Shown here piece after piece: positions 44,349-52,646 of a stretch of DNA of 64,000 nucleotides; within the stretch, counting starts at the first letter, position 1, and every line of letters begins with the position of its first letter. A program made the translations under genes and the position numbers. The stretch lies in the NCBI RefSeq assembly GCF_900102135.1, contig NZ_FMVJ01000002.1, positions 1-64,000 of the forward strand, written 5' to 3'. A model generated the notes under the pieces. The model did no database searches. It saw only the letters and a program-made list of their open reading frames with translations, and was not told the DNA's origin. Source of the stretch: Microvirga guangxiensis (GTDB lineage Bacteria > Pseudomonadota > Alphaproteobacteria > Rhizobiales > Beijerinckiaceae).

Positions 44349-44411
44349 CGTCCTAAAGTGTCAACGCCATGTCCCAAGCGGTCAAGCATAGCCGACGGCT
44401 TGATGTACTTT
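44349..44411 (+). promoter_or_regulatory. Operator C: 16-5-16 direct-repeat element with -10 hexamer
   Basis: Repeat 1 CGTCCTAAAGTGTCAA, spacer CGCCA, repeat 2 TGTCCCAAGCGGTCAA, then GC; TACTTT (44406-44411) starts 20 bases after repeat 2. The gene it faces starts at 44503. Confidence 0.86.
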
Positions 44412-44502
44412 GATGCCATGCGAGCGACGCAGCCCTATCCCTGTTCCCCTTTGATGGGCTGCTCACGCGAACCGACATCGGGCACCATAGCGGAGAGCGA
44501 CC

Positions 44503-44940
44503 ATGATCGGTGTGAGGGCAGTGCGGAAAAGACGGATTGTATCTGTTCTGGCGGCGAATTTGCTGGGCCTGTCCCTCTCCGCCACTGCAGCCCTGGCGGA
44601 TGATCCCATGCCTGGACAGGCGCAGCTGGCGTCCGAGATCGGTTCAAAGTCGACCGTGCCTGCTTCCAAGCGGTCCGGGCGCACCAAGTCAGAGGCGCGC
44701 AAACCGATGACGCCGCCCGACCGGGCCGGCAACTTCGTTTATGGCCTCATCAACACCATCCGGACTCAAAGCGAGGAATTGTGCATCCGCTACGGCAACC
44801 CGGCCGATTGCCTGGAAGAAGCGGAGGTCTGCCTGACCATGCGCGACACGGACGACAATCAGGTCAGGTTATGCCTCAACACGGTTCCCGGTGGCGGCGA
44901 AGAGGGCGGTGCAACACAGAAGTCGCGGCTGAGACGGTAG
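44503..44940 (+). CDS. Secreted hypothetical protein (operator C gene)
   Basis: A 145-residue protein with a basic N-terminus (MIGVRAVRKRR) and hydrophobic stretch to about residue 32 (ALA-DDP cleavage), a disordered Ser/Lys-rich segment, and a helical C-terminal half with four cysteines (LCIRYGNPADCLEEAEVCLTM, RLCLN). GGAGAG lies upstream of the ATG. The tyrosine-rich gene 67 bp downstream may be cotranscribed. Function unknown. Confidence 0.7.
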   Translation: MIGVRAVRKRRIVSVLAANLLGLSLSATAALADDPMPGQAQLASEIGSKSTVPASKRSGRTKSEARKPMTPPDRAGNFVYGLINTIRTQSEELCIRYGNPADCLEEAEVCLTMRDTDDNQVRLCLNTVPGGGEEGGATQKSRLRR

Positions 44941-45007
44941 CCGCGATGCTGACGGCGCGTGATGTGAAACGATAGCGGGGGCAGACCATAAGCCTATGGA
45001 GGCTGAC

Positions 45008-45454
45008 ATGAGGAAACTTGCAACTCTCGCCGCTGCCGCCCTGATCGTAACCGGCAGTGCCGGAACTGCGGATGCTCAGTACGGGCGCGGCTACCGCGGC
45101 TATTATCACCATCATCACGGCTGGGGCGGCGGGGCTGTCGCGGCTGGGCTGGTCGGCGGGGCCATCCTCGGGGGCCTGATCACCGCGGCCGCCACTGCCC
45201 CGGCCTATGGATATGGATACCCAGCCTACGGCTATGGGTATCCAGCCTATGGCTATGGCTATTACGGACCCTGGCCCGGCTACTACGCGCCGCGTTACTA
45301 TTACCCGCGCCCGGTTTATTACGGCCCACGCTACTACCCGCGACGCGTCTACTATGGACCCCGTTATTACGGACCTCGCTACTATGGCGCATACCGGGGC
45401 TACTACGGCCCACGCTACGTCGGACCACGCGTGGCCTACCGCCGCTACTGGTAA
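45008..45454 (+). CDS. Tyrosine/glycine-rich repetitive secreted protein
   Basis: A 148-residue protein from ATG 45008 (MRKLATLAAAALIV), with GGAGG 6 bases upstream and a signal peptide ending near ADAQ. The mature chain begins with a histidine cluster (YYHHHHGW), then a glycine/alanine-rich membrane-like segment (residues about 45-65), followed by repeats of YGYPAYG and of R/PRYYGPRYY. Aromatic repeats of this kind occur in surface or envelope glycine-rich proteins; the role here is unknown. The gene at 47448 encodes a comparable Gly/Tyr-rich protein. Confidence 0.75.
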   Translation: MRKLATLAAAALIVTGSAGTADAQYGRGYRGYYHHHHGWGGGAVAAGLVGGAILGGLITAAATAPAYGYGYPAYGYGYPAYGYGYYGPWPGYYAPRYYYPRPVYYGPRYYPRRVYYGPRYYGPRYYGAYRGYYGPRYVGPRVAYRRYW

Positions 45455-45927
45455 GGATGTGCCGCAGGTCGGAGCTGGCCAGTCCCTCGACCGCGCTTCT
45501 TCGCGTTCAGACGCGGCGTCACCGACCATGACTACAGGCCATGGTGTCAGTGAAGTCGGCGTCTGGCGCGTTCGCCCATGCCAAGCCGTAAGTCGGGAGG
45601 CACATCATACAAATCGCGACGACGCGGTAGCTCACACACCCAAGCAGTGTTCTGCCAACGAGAGTGGGCGAAGCCGATCCGCAAGATCCACTGACCGCAC
45701 GTCACGACACATGGCGCGCGAATTGCTCCTCGGCTTTGGCCTGTTGAGCCTGACCATCGTGTCCTGACTGCTGGGCATAGGCGCCTCGAGATCTTCCTGC
45801 GCCAGGCCTGACATCCCCTGCTCCATGGCTCAGACGTGGACGCGGGCCTTGGCCTGGAGCCACGGCCATGGCGCCAATGGCACGGTTGTGGCAAGTTCTC
45901 ACATTCCGACAACGAAGGGGCGAGGCC
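45455..45927. other. Intergenic stretch without a recognisable gene
   Basis: About 470 bases between the tyrosine-rich gene and the MFS gene. A 64-codon frame on the minus strand (45632-45826) has no ribosome binding site and no known domain. I see neither a terminator nor a copy of the direct-repeat element here. Confidence 0.5.
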
Positions 45928-47235
45928 ATGGAGCAGGTGCGCCCGCGGACGACGCTCGCGGCTGAAGGAGCGGATCGAACCCATGCCTGGATCGTCGTGG
46001 GCCTGCTGTTCCTGTTCATGCTCATCAATTTCGCCGACAGGGCGGTGCTCGGCCTTGCCGCAGTCCCAATCATGCAGGAACTGGGGTTGAGCCACACCGA
46101 ATTCGGCCTCATCGCAACGAGCTTCTTCACCCTCTTCTCAGTAGGAGGCGTGATCGGCGGGTTCGCGGTGAACCGCGTCGCCAGCAAGTGGGTGCTGGCT
46201 GCGCTGGCGCTGATCTGGTCCTTGTGCCAGTTGCCCATGCTGCTGTCGGTGTCGGTGGCAGCCCTAATTGTAAACCGGGTCGCCCTCGGCTTCAGCGAAG
46301 GGCCTGCCTACCCGGTTGCGCTGCATGCTGCCTACAAATGGTTTCCGAACGAACGCCGTGCTGTCCCGACCAGTCTCATCGCCATCGGCGCCTTGGCTGG
46401 CAACGGGATCGCGGCGCCTTTGATTGTCACCATTGTTGCCGCGTGGTCCTGGCATGCCGCCTTCGGCTTTCTCGGAGCGATTGGCTTGGCTTGGTGCGTC
46501 GCATGGCTGCTGGTGGCTCGCGAGGGCCCGGTCACTCCGGATCGCGTCAGCTCCAGAGAATCTGCTGCCCATCTGTCCTACCGCCGCCTGTTCAAGTGCC
46601 GGACGGTTGTCGGCGTCCAAGTTGTCGGCTTCTGCGCCTATTGGCTACTGACGTTGGCCGTCGTCTGGCTGCCGGCATTTCTGACCCAGGCCTACGGCTA
46701 CACGCCGGCCCAGGCCGGTTGGATCATGATGCTTGTGTCCCTCGGTCAGATCGTGCTTCTTCCTGGCATATCGATATTGTCCGACGGTCTGAAGCGGCGC
46801 GGCGCCTCGAGTCGGCTGGCATGCGGATCGGTGGCGTGCGCAAGCACCCTCGCTGCTGGTCTGATCGTCATCCTCTTGGCCCAATCAGAAGGGTCGCTGG
46901 GGGTCATCGTATGCACCGTGATCGCCTTCTCCCTCTGCAACGTGATGTTCGTGCTTGGACCGGTCCTGGTTGCCGAGGTCACTCCGGTCGAACGGCGCGG
47001 GGCGGTCCTCGGTGTCACCAATGCGATCACGACGCTGGCTGGCCCCCTCGCCCCGGTGGTCACAGGAATGATGGTTGACGTCGGCGCTCATCCGGCGGAC
47101 GGGGTCCGCACAGCCCTCCTGATCGCGGGAGCTCTGGTCATTCTGGGAGCGCTTGTGGGATTTGTGCTGATTGATCCGGAAGCCGACCGGGTTGGAAATC
47201 CGCATAATCCCCAGGCCGAAACCAATCCAGCATAG
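45928..47235 (+). CDS. Major facilitator superfamily transporter (anion:cation symporter type)
   Basis: A 435-residue, 12-helix MFS protein from ATG 45928 (MEQVRPRTTL). The start after MRC-type LLFLFMLINFADRAVLGLA and the motif GFSEGPAYPVALHAAYKWFPNERRA are typical of the ACS family, which takes up organic anions such as tartrate, glucarate or aromatic acids with protons. An interior cytoplasmic loop splits the two six-helix halves (ADRTHA start and REGPVTPDR loop). It has no adjacent enzyme gene, so the substrate is open. Confidence 0.92.
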   Translation: MEQVRPRTTLAAEGADRTHAWIVVGLLFLFMLINFADRAVLGLAAVPIMQELGLSHTEFGLIATSFFTLFSVGGVIGGFAVNRVASKWVLAALALIWSLCQLPMLLSVSVAALIVNRVALGFSEGPAYPVALHAAYKWFPNERRAVPTSLIAIGALAGNGIAAPLIVTIVAAWSWHAAFGFLGAIGLAWCVAWLLVAREGPVTPDRVSSRESAAHLSYRRLFKCRTVVGVQVVGFCAYWLLTLAVVWLPAFLTQAYGYTPAQAGWIMMLVSLGQIVLLPGISILSDGLKRRGASSRLACGSVACASTLAAGLIVILLAQSEGSLGVIVCTVIAFSLCNVMFVLGPVLVAEVTPVERRGAVLGVTNAITTLAGPLAPVVTGMMVDVGAHPADGVRTALLIAGALVILGALVGFVLIDPEADRVGNPHNPQAETNPA

Positions 47236-47447
47236 CGGCTTACCTGTGTCGCGAATCCTATGCCGAATTGTAAGTGTCTTGGACCATTCGAGACCATCGC
47301 TCTCAGACCGGCAAGACTGCTGTTCCCAGACATAGGCACACAGCTTGGTGCCGGAAGTTTTCCGACACCAGGAAACCGTTGTGATCCGCAGCCTCTGAGG
47401 AACCGAATGGTCATCCAGCTCGGAGGTGGTCCGTTAGTGCGAAGCGG

Positions 47448-48164
47448 TCACTGCACAGTGCCACGGGCCCGCCCGCCCGGAGTGCGGCAGGAGCAGCCGA
47501 CTCCGATGGGCGCGGGATTGGTCAGAGCGCAGGTTCGAGCTGGCGTCACGCAGTAGCCGCCGGCGGCCGATGCCACTGGCGTTTGGTACGTAGAGTATGG
47601 ATAGCCATAATACGGATACGTGGCCGCTGCCCCGATAACCGCTCCTGTGGCCAGTCCCCATCCTCCATAGTACGGATAGCGCCCATAGTAGCCGCCATAA
47701 TAGGGGTACCGCCCACGATAGTAGGGATAGCGTCCGCCCCACGTGCCGGGCGGGCGTACGCCGTACCGCCAATCATTACGATTGCCGAAGTAGTCGCCTC
47801 TGTTGCCAGGGCGGTTGTCGAAACGGCCGCTAGGATTGCTGATCGCGGCCTGACGAAAGCCCCTGGTTCCTGGCTGGATGCCGGCCACGCGGCTCGGTGC
47901 GCCGGGCCGTGCGGCTATCGCCCCGCCTCTTAAGCTCCCAGTGCTCCCAGGAATATACATCCTGGACCCTCCCCCGAAGCTGCCGCCGCGGAAGCCTCCC
48001 CCACCCCGGAAGGCGCCTCCGCCACCACCGAATCCACCCCCGCCCATACGGGCTCCGCCTCCAAAGCCGCCACCGCCGCGTCCGCCGCGTTGGGCTTCGG
48101 CAACGTCCGGGATCAGAAGAGCACCTATTGCGAGGGCACTCAGAGCCAAGAGTAGCTTGTTCAT
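47448..48164 (-). CDS. Glycine/tyrosine-rich secreted protein (operator D gene)
   Basis: A 238-residue protein from ATG 48164, with GGAGG 7 bases upstream and a signal peptide (MNKLLLALSALAIGALL to AEAQ). Residues 26-80 are almost pure Gly/Arg/Phe repeats (RGGRGGGGFGGGARMGG), residues 135-195 are Tyr/Pro/Gly repeats (YPYYRGRYPYYGG), and the C-terminus is a compact cysteine segment (YCVTPARTCAL, GCSC). The three-part layout suggests an extended low-complexity chain anchored by a disulfide knot in the envelope. Operator D is directly upstream. Function unknown. Confidence 0.78.
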   Translation of the reverse strand: MNKLLLALSALAIGALLIPDVAEAQRGGRGGGGFGGGARMGGGGFGGGGGAFRGGGGFRGGSFGGGSRMYIPGSTGSLRGGAIAARPGAPSRVAGIQPGTRGFRQAAISNPSGRFDNRPGNRGDYFGNRNDWRYGVRPPGTWGGRYPYYRGRYPYYGGYYGRYPYYGGWGLATGAVIGAAATYPYYGYPYSTYQTPVASAAGGYCVTPARTCALTNPAPIGVGCSCRTPGGRARGTVQ

Positions 48165-48230
48165 GATGATCCTCCGCTTTCCGACAGGTGCACCGAATGA
48201 ATCGAGGCAGGCTGTCCGGACTGAGCCACC

Positions 48231-48293
48231 ATTGTGCTCCCATCCGGAGAACGTGCTTGATCGTCTGGGACAAGCGCTTGGCATTTTGAGACC
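48231..48293 (-). promoter_or_regulatory. Operator D: 16-5-16 direct-repeat element with -10 hexamer
   Basis: Read toward the gene at 48164: repeat 1 GGTCTCAAAATGCCAA, spacer GCGCT, repeat 2 TGTCCCAGACGATCAA, then GC; CACAAT (48231-48236) starts 20 bases after repeat 2. Confidence 0.85.
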
Positions 48294-48474
48294 CAGAGAC
48301 GTTGCGAGGCCCTCACCGCCGTCGGCGCCTTCGCCAGGGGTACCAAGGTATTGGCTTCAGGGAACTCAAGATAAGCGCGGATCGAAGGCGGACCGTAAGC
48401 CTTTTGAGCCTTTGACGGCTGGGCGCACTAACCGCAGATTCGCTTGCTTCGAAAACTGGGAAACAGGTGAGGCC

Positions 48475-48669
48475 ATGGCGGTGGACCGTACGATGCTGAG
48501 GCAAGCCCTGAACGAGCTCGTGAGATTGAAGGGCAGCGCCGACAACCCGACACGCTTCCTCGCCCGGCTTTACAACTCTGCTCTCTGTGAGTGGGCCGGC
48601 GAACTCGGCGTGGACCAGCAGAAGCTCAACAAGCTGGTCCACGTCAGGGAGGCGATTTCAGGCCGCTGA
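48475..48669 (+). CDS. Small hypothetical protein, 64 residues
   Basis: Starts at ATG 48475 (MAVDRTMLRQALNELVRLKG) with AGGTGAGG just upstream. The chain is helical and balanced in charge; PTRFLARLYNSALCEWAGELG and QKLNKLVHVREAISGR look like two amphipathic helices, typical of a small cytoplasmic protein. Composition differs from the shadow reading further upstream in the same frame, which is proline-rich. Function unknown. It is convergent with the gene at 48682. Confidence 0.55.
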   Translation: MAVDRTMLRQALNELVRLKGSADNPTRFLARLYNSALCEWAGELGVDQQKLNKLVHVREAISGR

Positions 48670-48681
48670 GGCTGCTGAGGC

Positions 48682-49125
48682 TCATCGCAGGCTGACCTCG
48701 ATGCCGCTTACGTTGGCGTTCAGCTCCAGACCAATGTTGCGGCCCCGCAGCTCGAGGACGACACCTCTCGCATTCTGCAGACGAATGCTCGATGCGCCAC
48801 CGCCAGCGGCGGCTCCCACGCCAACGGCTGTATATGTACCGGCGATGTCGGAAGCCCGGCGCAGGTTGTAGGCGCGTCCGGTCAGATCGGCCTTCGAGGC
48901 CCCAATCGTTGCGCCGAAACTCAAGCCGCCGATACTCAGCGGATATCGTCGTCCCTGAAAAACGAGCGTGCCCTTGCCGCCGCCGACACCGACGATGAAC
49001 CCGGCTTTCGCGATCTCGACGTAGACCGTCCCTGTCGCGGCCCATGCTGGTGCCACCGGTCCTGATGCGAACATCACTGCAAGGGTAACCAGACCATAAC
49101 GAAGAGTGCTGCGGATTGTGAGCAT
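48682..49125 (-). CDS. Secreted glycine-rich beta protein (operator E gene)
   Basis: A 147-residue protein with a signal peptide (about residues 1-29, ending AWAA) and a mature domain with repeated short beta strands and glycines: GFIVGVGGGKGTLVFQG, YPLSIGGLSFGATIGAS, GVGAAAGGGASSIRLQN and GVVLELRGRNIGLELNAN. This pattern recalls SYLF or DUF1134-like envelope proteins, but I cannot assign it. GGGAGAG lies upstream of the ATG. Operator E is 126 bp upstream. Confidence 0.7.
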   Translation of the reverse strand: MLTIRSTLRYGLVTLAVMFASGPVAPAWAATGTVYVEIAKAGFIVGVGGGKGTLVFQGRRYPLSIGGLSFGATIGASKADLTGRAYNLRRASDIAGTYTAVGVGAAAGGGASSIRLQNARGVVLELRGRNIGLELNANVSGIEVSLR

Positions 49126-49250
49126 CGATCTCTCCCTTGTCTCACGTTCTCATAGGCTGAGGCGAATCCGGAACCTGTCGAGTGCCCAGCCTTTGGTGAA
49201 AAGCCCGTCGCCCGAATGCACGGTCACGCGAGCCTCTCAGATTCTGCGCA

Positions 49251-49314
49251 TTTTTAGACCGCGAACCCTCTTAGCGCTTGACACAAGAGGACATCGGCTT
49301 GGCATTTCAGGACC
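49251..49314 (-). promoter_or_regulatory. Operator E: 16-5-16 direct-repeat element with -10 hexamer
   Basis: Read toward the gene at 49125: repeat 1 GGTCCTGAAATGCCAA, spacer GCCGA, repeat 2 TGTCCTCTTGTGTCAA, then GC; TAAAAA (49251-49256) starts 21 bases after repeat 2, one base further than at most other copies. Confidence 0.78.
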
Positions 49315-49375
49315 GATGCCAGCCAATCGATGTTCAGCTCTCTGGCTGCTCGGCTTTCACGATGGCTGGAACCCA

Positions 49376-49714
49376 TCATCTGGTCCGACCGTCACCATTC
49401 AGGGACTTGGTGCAGATGGTCATCAACTTGCCGATCTCGGAATTGTAGTCACGCAGGGTGTCTTCCATCCAGCGGGATTGGATAGCAGTCACGTCTGCGA
49501 CGTTTCTGCAGCCCATCATCTCACGGGTGGTCTCAGCGTCCTTCTCCAGACGCATCGACACGAAGCTCATCATCTCGCGCTGGCATTCGGTGGCTGCGGC
49601 GAACCACGTCTCCGTGGCATTCGCCAGGGCGCGCGTCCTGTCGTCTGATACAGTAAAAATAGCACCGCTTCGCAGCGTATCCGATGTTCCTGAATTTTTT
49701 GACATGGTGGCCAT
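49376..49714 (-). CDS. Phasin-like protein
   Basis: A 112-residue helical protein resembling phasin family PF09361: ALANATETWFAAATECQREMMSFVSMRL and ETTREMMGCRNVADVTAIQSRWMEDTLRDYNSEIGKL follow the usual pattern of a long amphipathic helix, a short turn with a Cys and a second helix. Phasins coat polyhydroxyalkanoate granules or act as small chaperones. The adjoining PHA-synthase-like DUF3141 protein fits a carbon-storage setting. GGAGGA lies just before the start. Confidence 0.75.
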   Translation of the reverse strand: MATMSKNSGTSDTLRSGAIFTVSDDRTRALANATETWFAAATECQREMMSFVSMRLEKDAETTREMMGCRNVADVTAIQSRWMEDTLRDYNSEIGKLMTICTKSLNGDGRTR

Positions 49715-49807
49715 GGATCGTCCTCCTTGAACGCTTCTCCGACATTGAGGGATTGCCCCTCGCCTGCTCCAGACGGCAGAGGGCGAAGCCTGCCGTCTAT
49801 CTTGCTG

Positions 49808-51043
49808 TCAGTGCCCACCGAGCACGAGAGTCTGGATGGGATAGAGCAGCGCCTGGATGCGCAGGATCATGGCATGCACAAGCCCGACAGCATCCACCGC
49901 GTGAAGGACGAGCCCTCGCATCGCGCTGGTTTCAGGCGCGATGATTTCCTCATGATTGCTGGTATAGGCATTGACGATGCAGCTGCTGCCGGGGGTGACC
50001 CCGTCGAACCCGCCTTCGTAGAGCGGTTCCAGGAAAGCCAGGATGGTTCCCGGCCGCGCGACCTGCTGCGCGTCCAGCAACTGCTCGCCGCTGCGGATCT
50101 GACCCGCGGCGATATAGTCTTGAACCCCGGTGACCACCATTGGGATGATTGTCCAGGGTTTCGACGCGCAGGTGGCCTCGGCCACCATCCCGACCTTCAT
50201 CACCTGCGCCTCAACCTGCCCGAAGCCCGCCTGCAGGCGTCCCCGTCCGGCCCCTTCCGGGATCAGAACTCCGGCCGGGCGCATGAGTGGATTGACGATA
50301 TCGCCCACCCGCAGCGTGAACTGCTCGACCCGCCCGTCCACTCCTGCCCGGACGACGGTCTTCGAGAGGTCCACCTCAGCCTGTGCCAATTCAGCTTCGG
50401 CGCTGGCCTTTTGTGCGGGAAGCAGTGTGGAGAGCTGCGCCTCGGCCTGCTGCTTGGCCGCAGTGGCGGCATCGATAGTGCCCTGACGGCCTTGCACAGC
50501 GACCTGCAGCTTCTCGATATCGCGTGTCGCCACGGCACCAGGGTTGCGCCGGTAGATCTCCTGCTTGGTCTCCAGTTCATCCACCGCCTGCTGGTAGGCG
50601 CTCCGGGCCTCCACGATCTTGCCCTCGGCAGCTTGGATATCCGTCTTCGCGACAACGAGCGCGGCTTCGACTTCGGCGATCTTGCGGCGAGCGGTCTCTG
50701 CGGCCGCTTCCTGCTTGGAGCTGTCGAGACGGAAGAGCGCCGCGCCTTGCTTAACCTCGCCGCTGACACCATCGACATAGACCTCGGCCACACGCCCATT
50801 GGTCTCGGGCAGAACGGGAATAGTGCGGAAGTATGCAGTGGCGTTCGTGGTCGACGGATGATTGTAGAAGACTACCGTGATCAGCCCGATGGTGAGCATC
50901 AGGCACGACACGATGCCCCAACGCAATTCGAACCAGACCGAGTAGAGGGTAATCTCTTTACCGATGCGCTTGCCTTGGCCATAGCGGCGGTAGAGATAAT
51001 CCGGCAGGATCGTCAACAGGGAGCAGAGAAGAAGCTCAAGCAT
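49808..51043 (-). CDS. HlyD-family membrane fusion protein (YiaV/YibH-like)
   Basis: About 411 residues from ATG 51043 (MLELLLCSLLTILPDYL), preceded by GGAG. It has two N-terminal membrane segments (about 1-17 and 45-65), a beta-barrel/lipoyl domain around NGRVAEVYVDGVSGEVKQGAALFRLD, a long coiled-coil hairpin (about residues 110-210) and a second lipoyl half (VRAGVDGRVEQFTLRVGD). No transporter or outer-membrane partner is adjacent; instead it overlaps a DUF3302 gene by 8 bp, as in the YiaW/YiaV pair of enterobacteria. It is the last gene of the pta-led operon. Confidence 0.9.
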   Translation of the reverse strand: MLELLLCSLLTILPDYLYRRYGQGKRIGKEITLYSVWFELRWGIVSCLMLTIGLITVVFYNHPSTTNATAYFRTIPVLPETNGRVAEVYVDGVSGEVKQGAALFRLDSSKQEAAAETARRKIAEVEAALVVAKTDIQAAEGKIVEARSAYQQAVDELETKQEIYRRNPGAVATRDIEKLQVAVQGRQGTIDAATAAKQQAEAQLSTLLPAQKASAEAELAQAEVDLSKTVVRAGVDGRVEQFTLRVGDIVNPLMRPAGVLIPEGAGRGRLQAGFGQVEAQVMKVGMVAEATCASKPWTIIPMVVTGVQDYIAAGQIRSGEQLLDAQQVARPGTILAFLEPLYEGGFDGVTPGSSCIVNAYTSNHEEIIAPETSAMRGLVLHAVDAVGLVHAMILRIQALLYPIQTLVLGGH

Positions 51044-51518
51044 GGGTTCGCTCCTTCGGCATGCGGGGCAAAGTGATGGTTTTCGGCACTTCGACGGCAC
51101 TTTCAGTCGATTCTTCAATGGCCGGGCGAGCAGCGCCGATCTCATCCGGAGCTTCGCCAGCACCTTCGCCCGGGGGAATGCCGGCGATTTTTTCCAGCGA
51201 TCCGGCGATGCGACGCAGCGGATTGCCGAAGTCGGGAATATCGATCAGAGCGAGCAGCAGCCCAGCCACCCAAAACAGATGCACGTGCGTGAACAGCGCC
51301 AGCAGGCCCAGAATGGCGACGATCTCGAATTGCAGCTTGTGGCCTCTGTGGGCGATCCGTTCCGGCAGGGTGTGCAGGCGCAGGAACAGCAGCCCTACCG
51401 CCAGCACGGCGAGCAACAGGAACACCGCCACGGCCACCAGCAGAACATCGGTTCCGCCGGGCGCGGTGATGAAGACCGGCAGGTGATGAGGGGCCGCTGG
51501 GTTAAGTGACACGCTCAT
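51036..51518 (-). CDS. DUF3302-like inner membrane protein (YiaW-like)
   Basis: A 160-residue protein with two or three membrane helices. The central LHTLPERIAHRGHKLQFEIVAILGLLALFTHVHLFWVAGLL resembles the DUF3302 pattern of YiaW, which is always paired with an HlyD-like protein. The C-terminal third is a soluble, acidic, Pro-rich tail absent from YiaW. It overlaps the HlyD gene by 8 bp, so the pair is translationally coupled. Function is unknown beyond the pairing. Confidence 0.72.
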   Translation of the reverse strand: MSVSLNPAAPHHLPVFITAPGGTDVLLVAVAVFLLLAVLAVGLLFLRLHTLPERIAHRGHKLQFEIVAILGLLALFTHVHLFWVAGLLLALIDIPDFGNPLRRIAGSLEKIAGIPPGEGAGEAPDEIGAARPAIEESTESAVEVPKTITLPRMPKERTHA

Positions 51519-51554
51519 ATCGTTTCTCCCACTCTCCTCCTGGTCGGCTTTTCG

Positions 51555-51812
51555 CTAACACCCGTTGCAGACGCTGCGCAGAGTGCGGTTCAGCCGGCGG
51601 TCCATTTCGCGGAACCTTCGGTCCGCCTCGGCCTGAGTTTTACTTGCGGAACTCTGCGGGTCTTTTTGCTGCTGAACCGACTGGCGTGGCTTTTGTCCTT
51701 GCGATTGCGGAGTCTGCAAATCTGGCGCCTGGGCCATAACGCCGCCAGCCAGCAGGAAAAGGAATGCCGCGATGCCTGCACGCCAACCCGATGCGAAAGG
51801 GATGAAGGTCAT
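51555..51812 (-). CDS. Small secreted Gln-rich protein
   Basis: An 85-residue protein with a signal peptide (hydrophobic GIAAFLFLLAGGVMAQ near residues 13-28), a Gln/Ser/Pro-rich linker and a C-terminal basic helix ending in CNGC. GGGAGG lies before the ATG. It is between fabI (27 bp) and the DUF3302 gene (36 bp) on the same strand, so it is part of the pta-led operon. Function unknown. Confidence 0.7.
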   Translation of the reverse strand: MTFIPFASGWRAGIAAFLFLLAGGVMAQAPDLQTPQSQGQKPRQSVQQQKDPQSSASKTQAEADRRFREMDRRLNRTLRSVCNGC

Positions 51813-51839
51813 TGAAACCTCCCGTAATCGTTGGACCTG

Positions 51840-52646
51840 TCACGCCACGATACTGAGTCCGCCGTCGACATAGATGGTCATCCCGGTGAGCCGCCGCGCA
51901 AATGGCGTCGCCAAATAGGCGGCCGTAAGACCCACATCGTCGATGTCAACCAATTCGCCGATGGGAGCGCGCTCGATGGCCTCGGACAGCAGGACGTCGA
52001 AGTCCTTGAGGCCAGAGGCCGCCCGCGTCTTCAACGGTCCTGGCGACACGGCATGCACCCGGATGTGTTTGTCACCGAGCTCATAGGCAAGGTAGCGGAC
52101 GGCGCTCTCCAGCGCCGCCTTCACCGGACCCATCAGGTTGTAGTTCGGAACGACCTTATTCGCGCCGTGATAGCTCATCGCCAGAAGCGTTCCGCCTTCG
52201 CGCATCAACGGTTCGGCGAGTCGCGCCATGCGGATGAAGGAATGGCAGGAGATGTCCATCGCCACCTTGAACCCCTCACTGGAACTGTCGACGAGCCGTC
52301 CTTGCAAATCCTCCTTCGGCGCGAACGCGATGGAATGGAGCGCGATGTCGAGGCTTCCCCAAGTCGCGCTGATCTGTTCGAAGACAGCCTCGAGCTGTCC
52401 GCTCTGAGCCACGTCGCATGGTGCGAAGATCGAGGCTCCGAGCTCCTTGGCGAGAGGCTCGACATAGGGCTTTGCCTTCTCGTTGACATACGTGACTGCG
52501 AGCTCAGCCCCGAGCTGGCGAAAGATCCGAGCACAGCCATAGGCAATCGAATGTTCGTTGGCGATGCCGATGACAAGAGCACGCCTCCCGTGGAGGATGT
52601 TCGACTGGACAGCGGTCCTGGCCACTTTGGCCGGTTCATCGTTCAT
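51840..52646 (-). CDS. fabI: Enoyl-[acyl-carrier-protein] reductase FabI
   Basis: A 268-residue short-chain dehydrogenase of the FabI type. The nucleotide-binding start RRALVIGIANEHSIAYGCA, the SIAFAP segment, and the Tyr-(Xaa)6-Lys catalytic site in YNLMGPVK are present, as is the C-terminal MTIYVDGGLSIV. It reduces enoyl-ACP with NADH in fatty-acid synthesis. Its start overlaps the DUF3141 stop by 4 bp. Location away from fatty-acid genes, next to acetate and PHA-like genes, suggests an accessory FabI working on overflow or storage lipid metabolism. Confidence 0.93.
   Translation of the reverse strand: MNDEPAKVARTAVQSNILHGRRALVIGIANEHSIAYGCARIFRQLGAELAVTYVNEKAKPYVEPLAKELGASIFAPCDVAQSGQLEAVFEQISATWGSLDIALHSIAFAPKEDLQGRLVDSSSEGFKVAMDISCHSFIRMARLAEPLMREGGTLLAMSYHGANKVVPNYNLMGPVKAALESAVRYLAYELGDKHIRVHAVSPGPLKTRAASGLKDFDVLLSEAIERAPIGELVDIDDVGLTAAYLATPFARRLTGMTIYVDGGLSIVA

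Noticed and set aside
45632..45826. A 64-codon minus-strand frame before the MFS gene
   Set aside because: No ribosome binding site or homology that I can recognise; left as intergenic.
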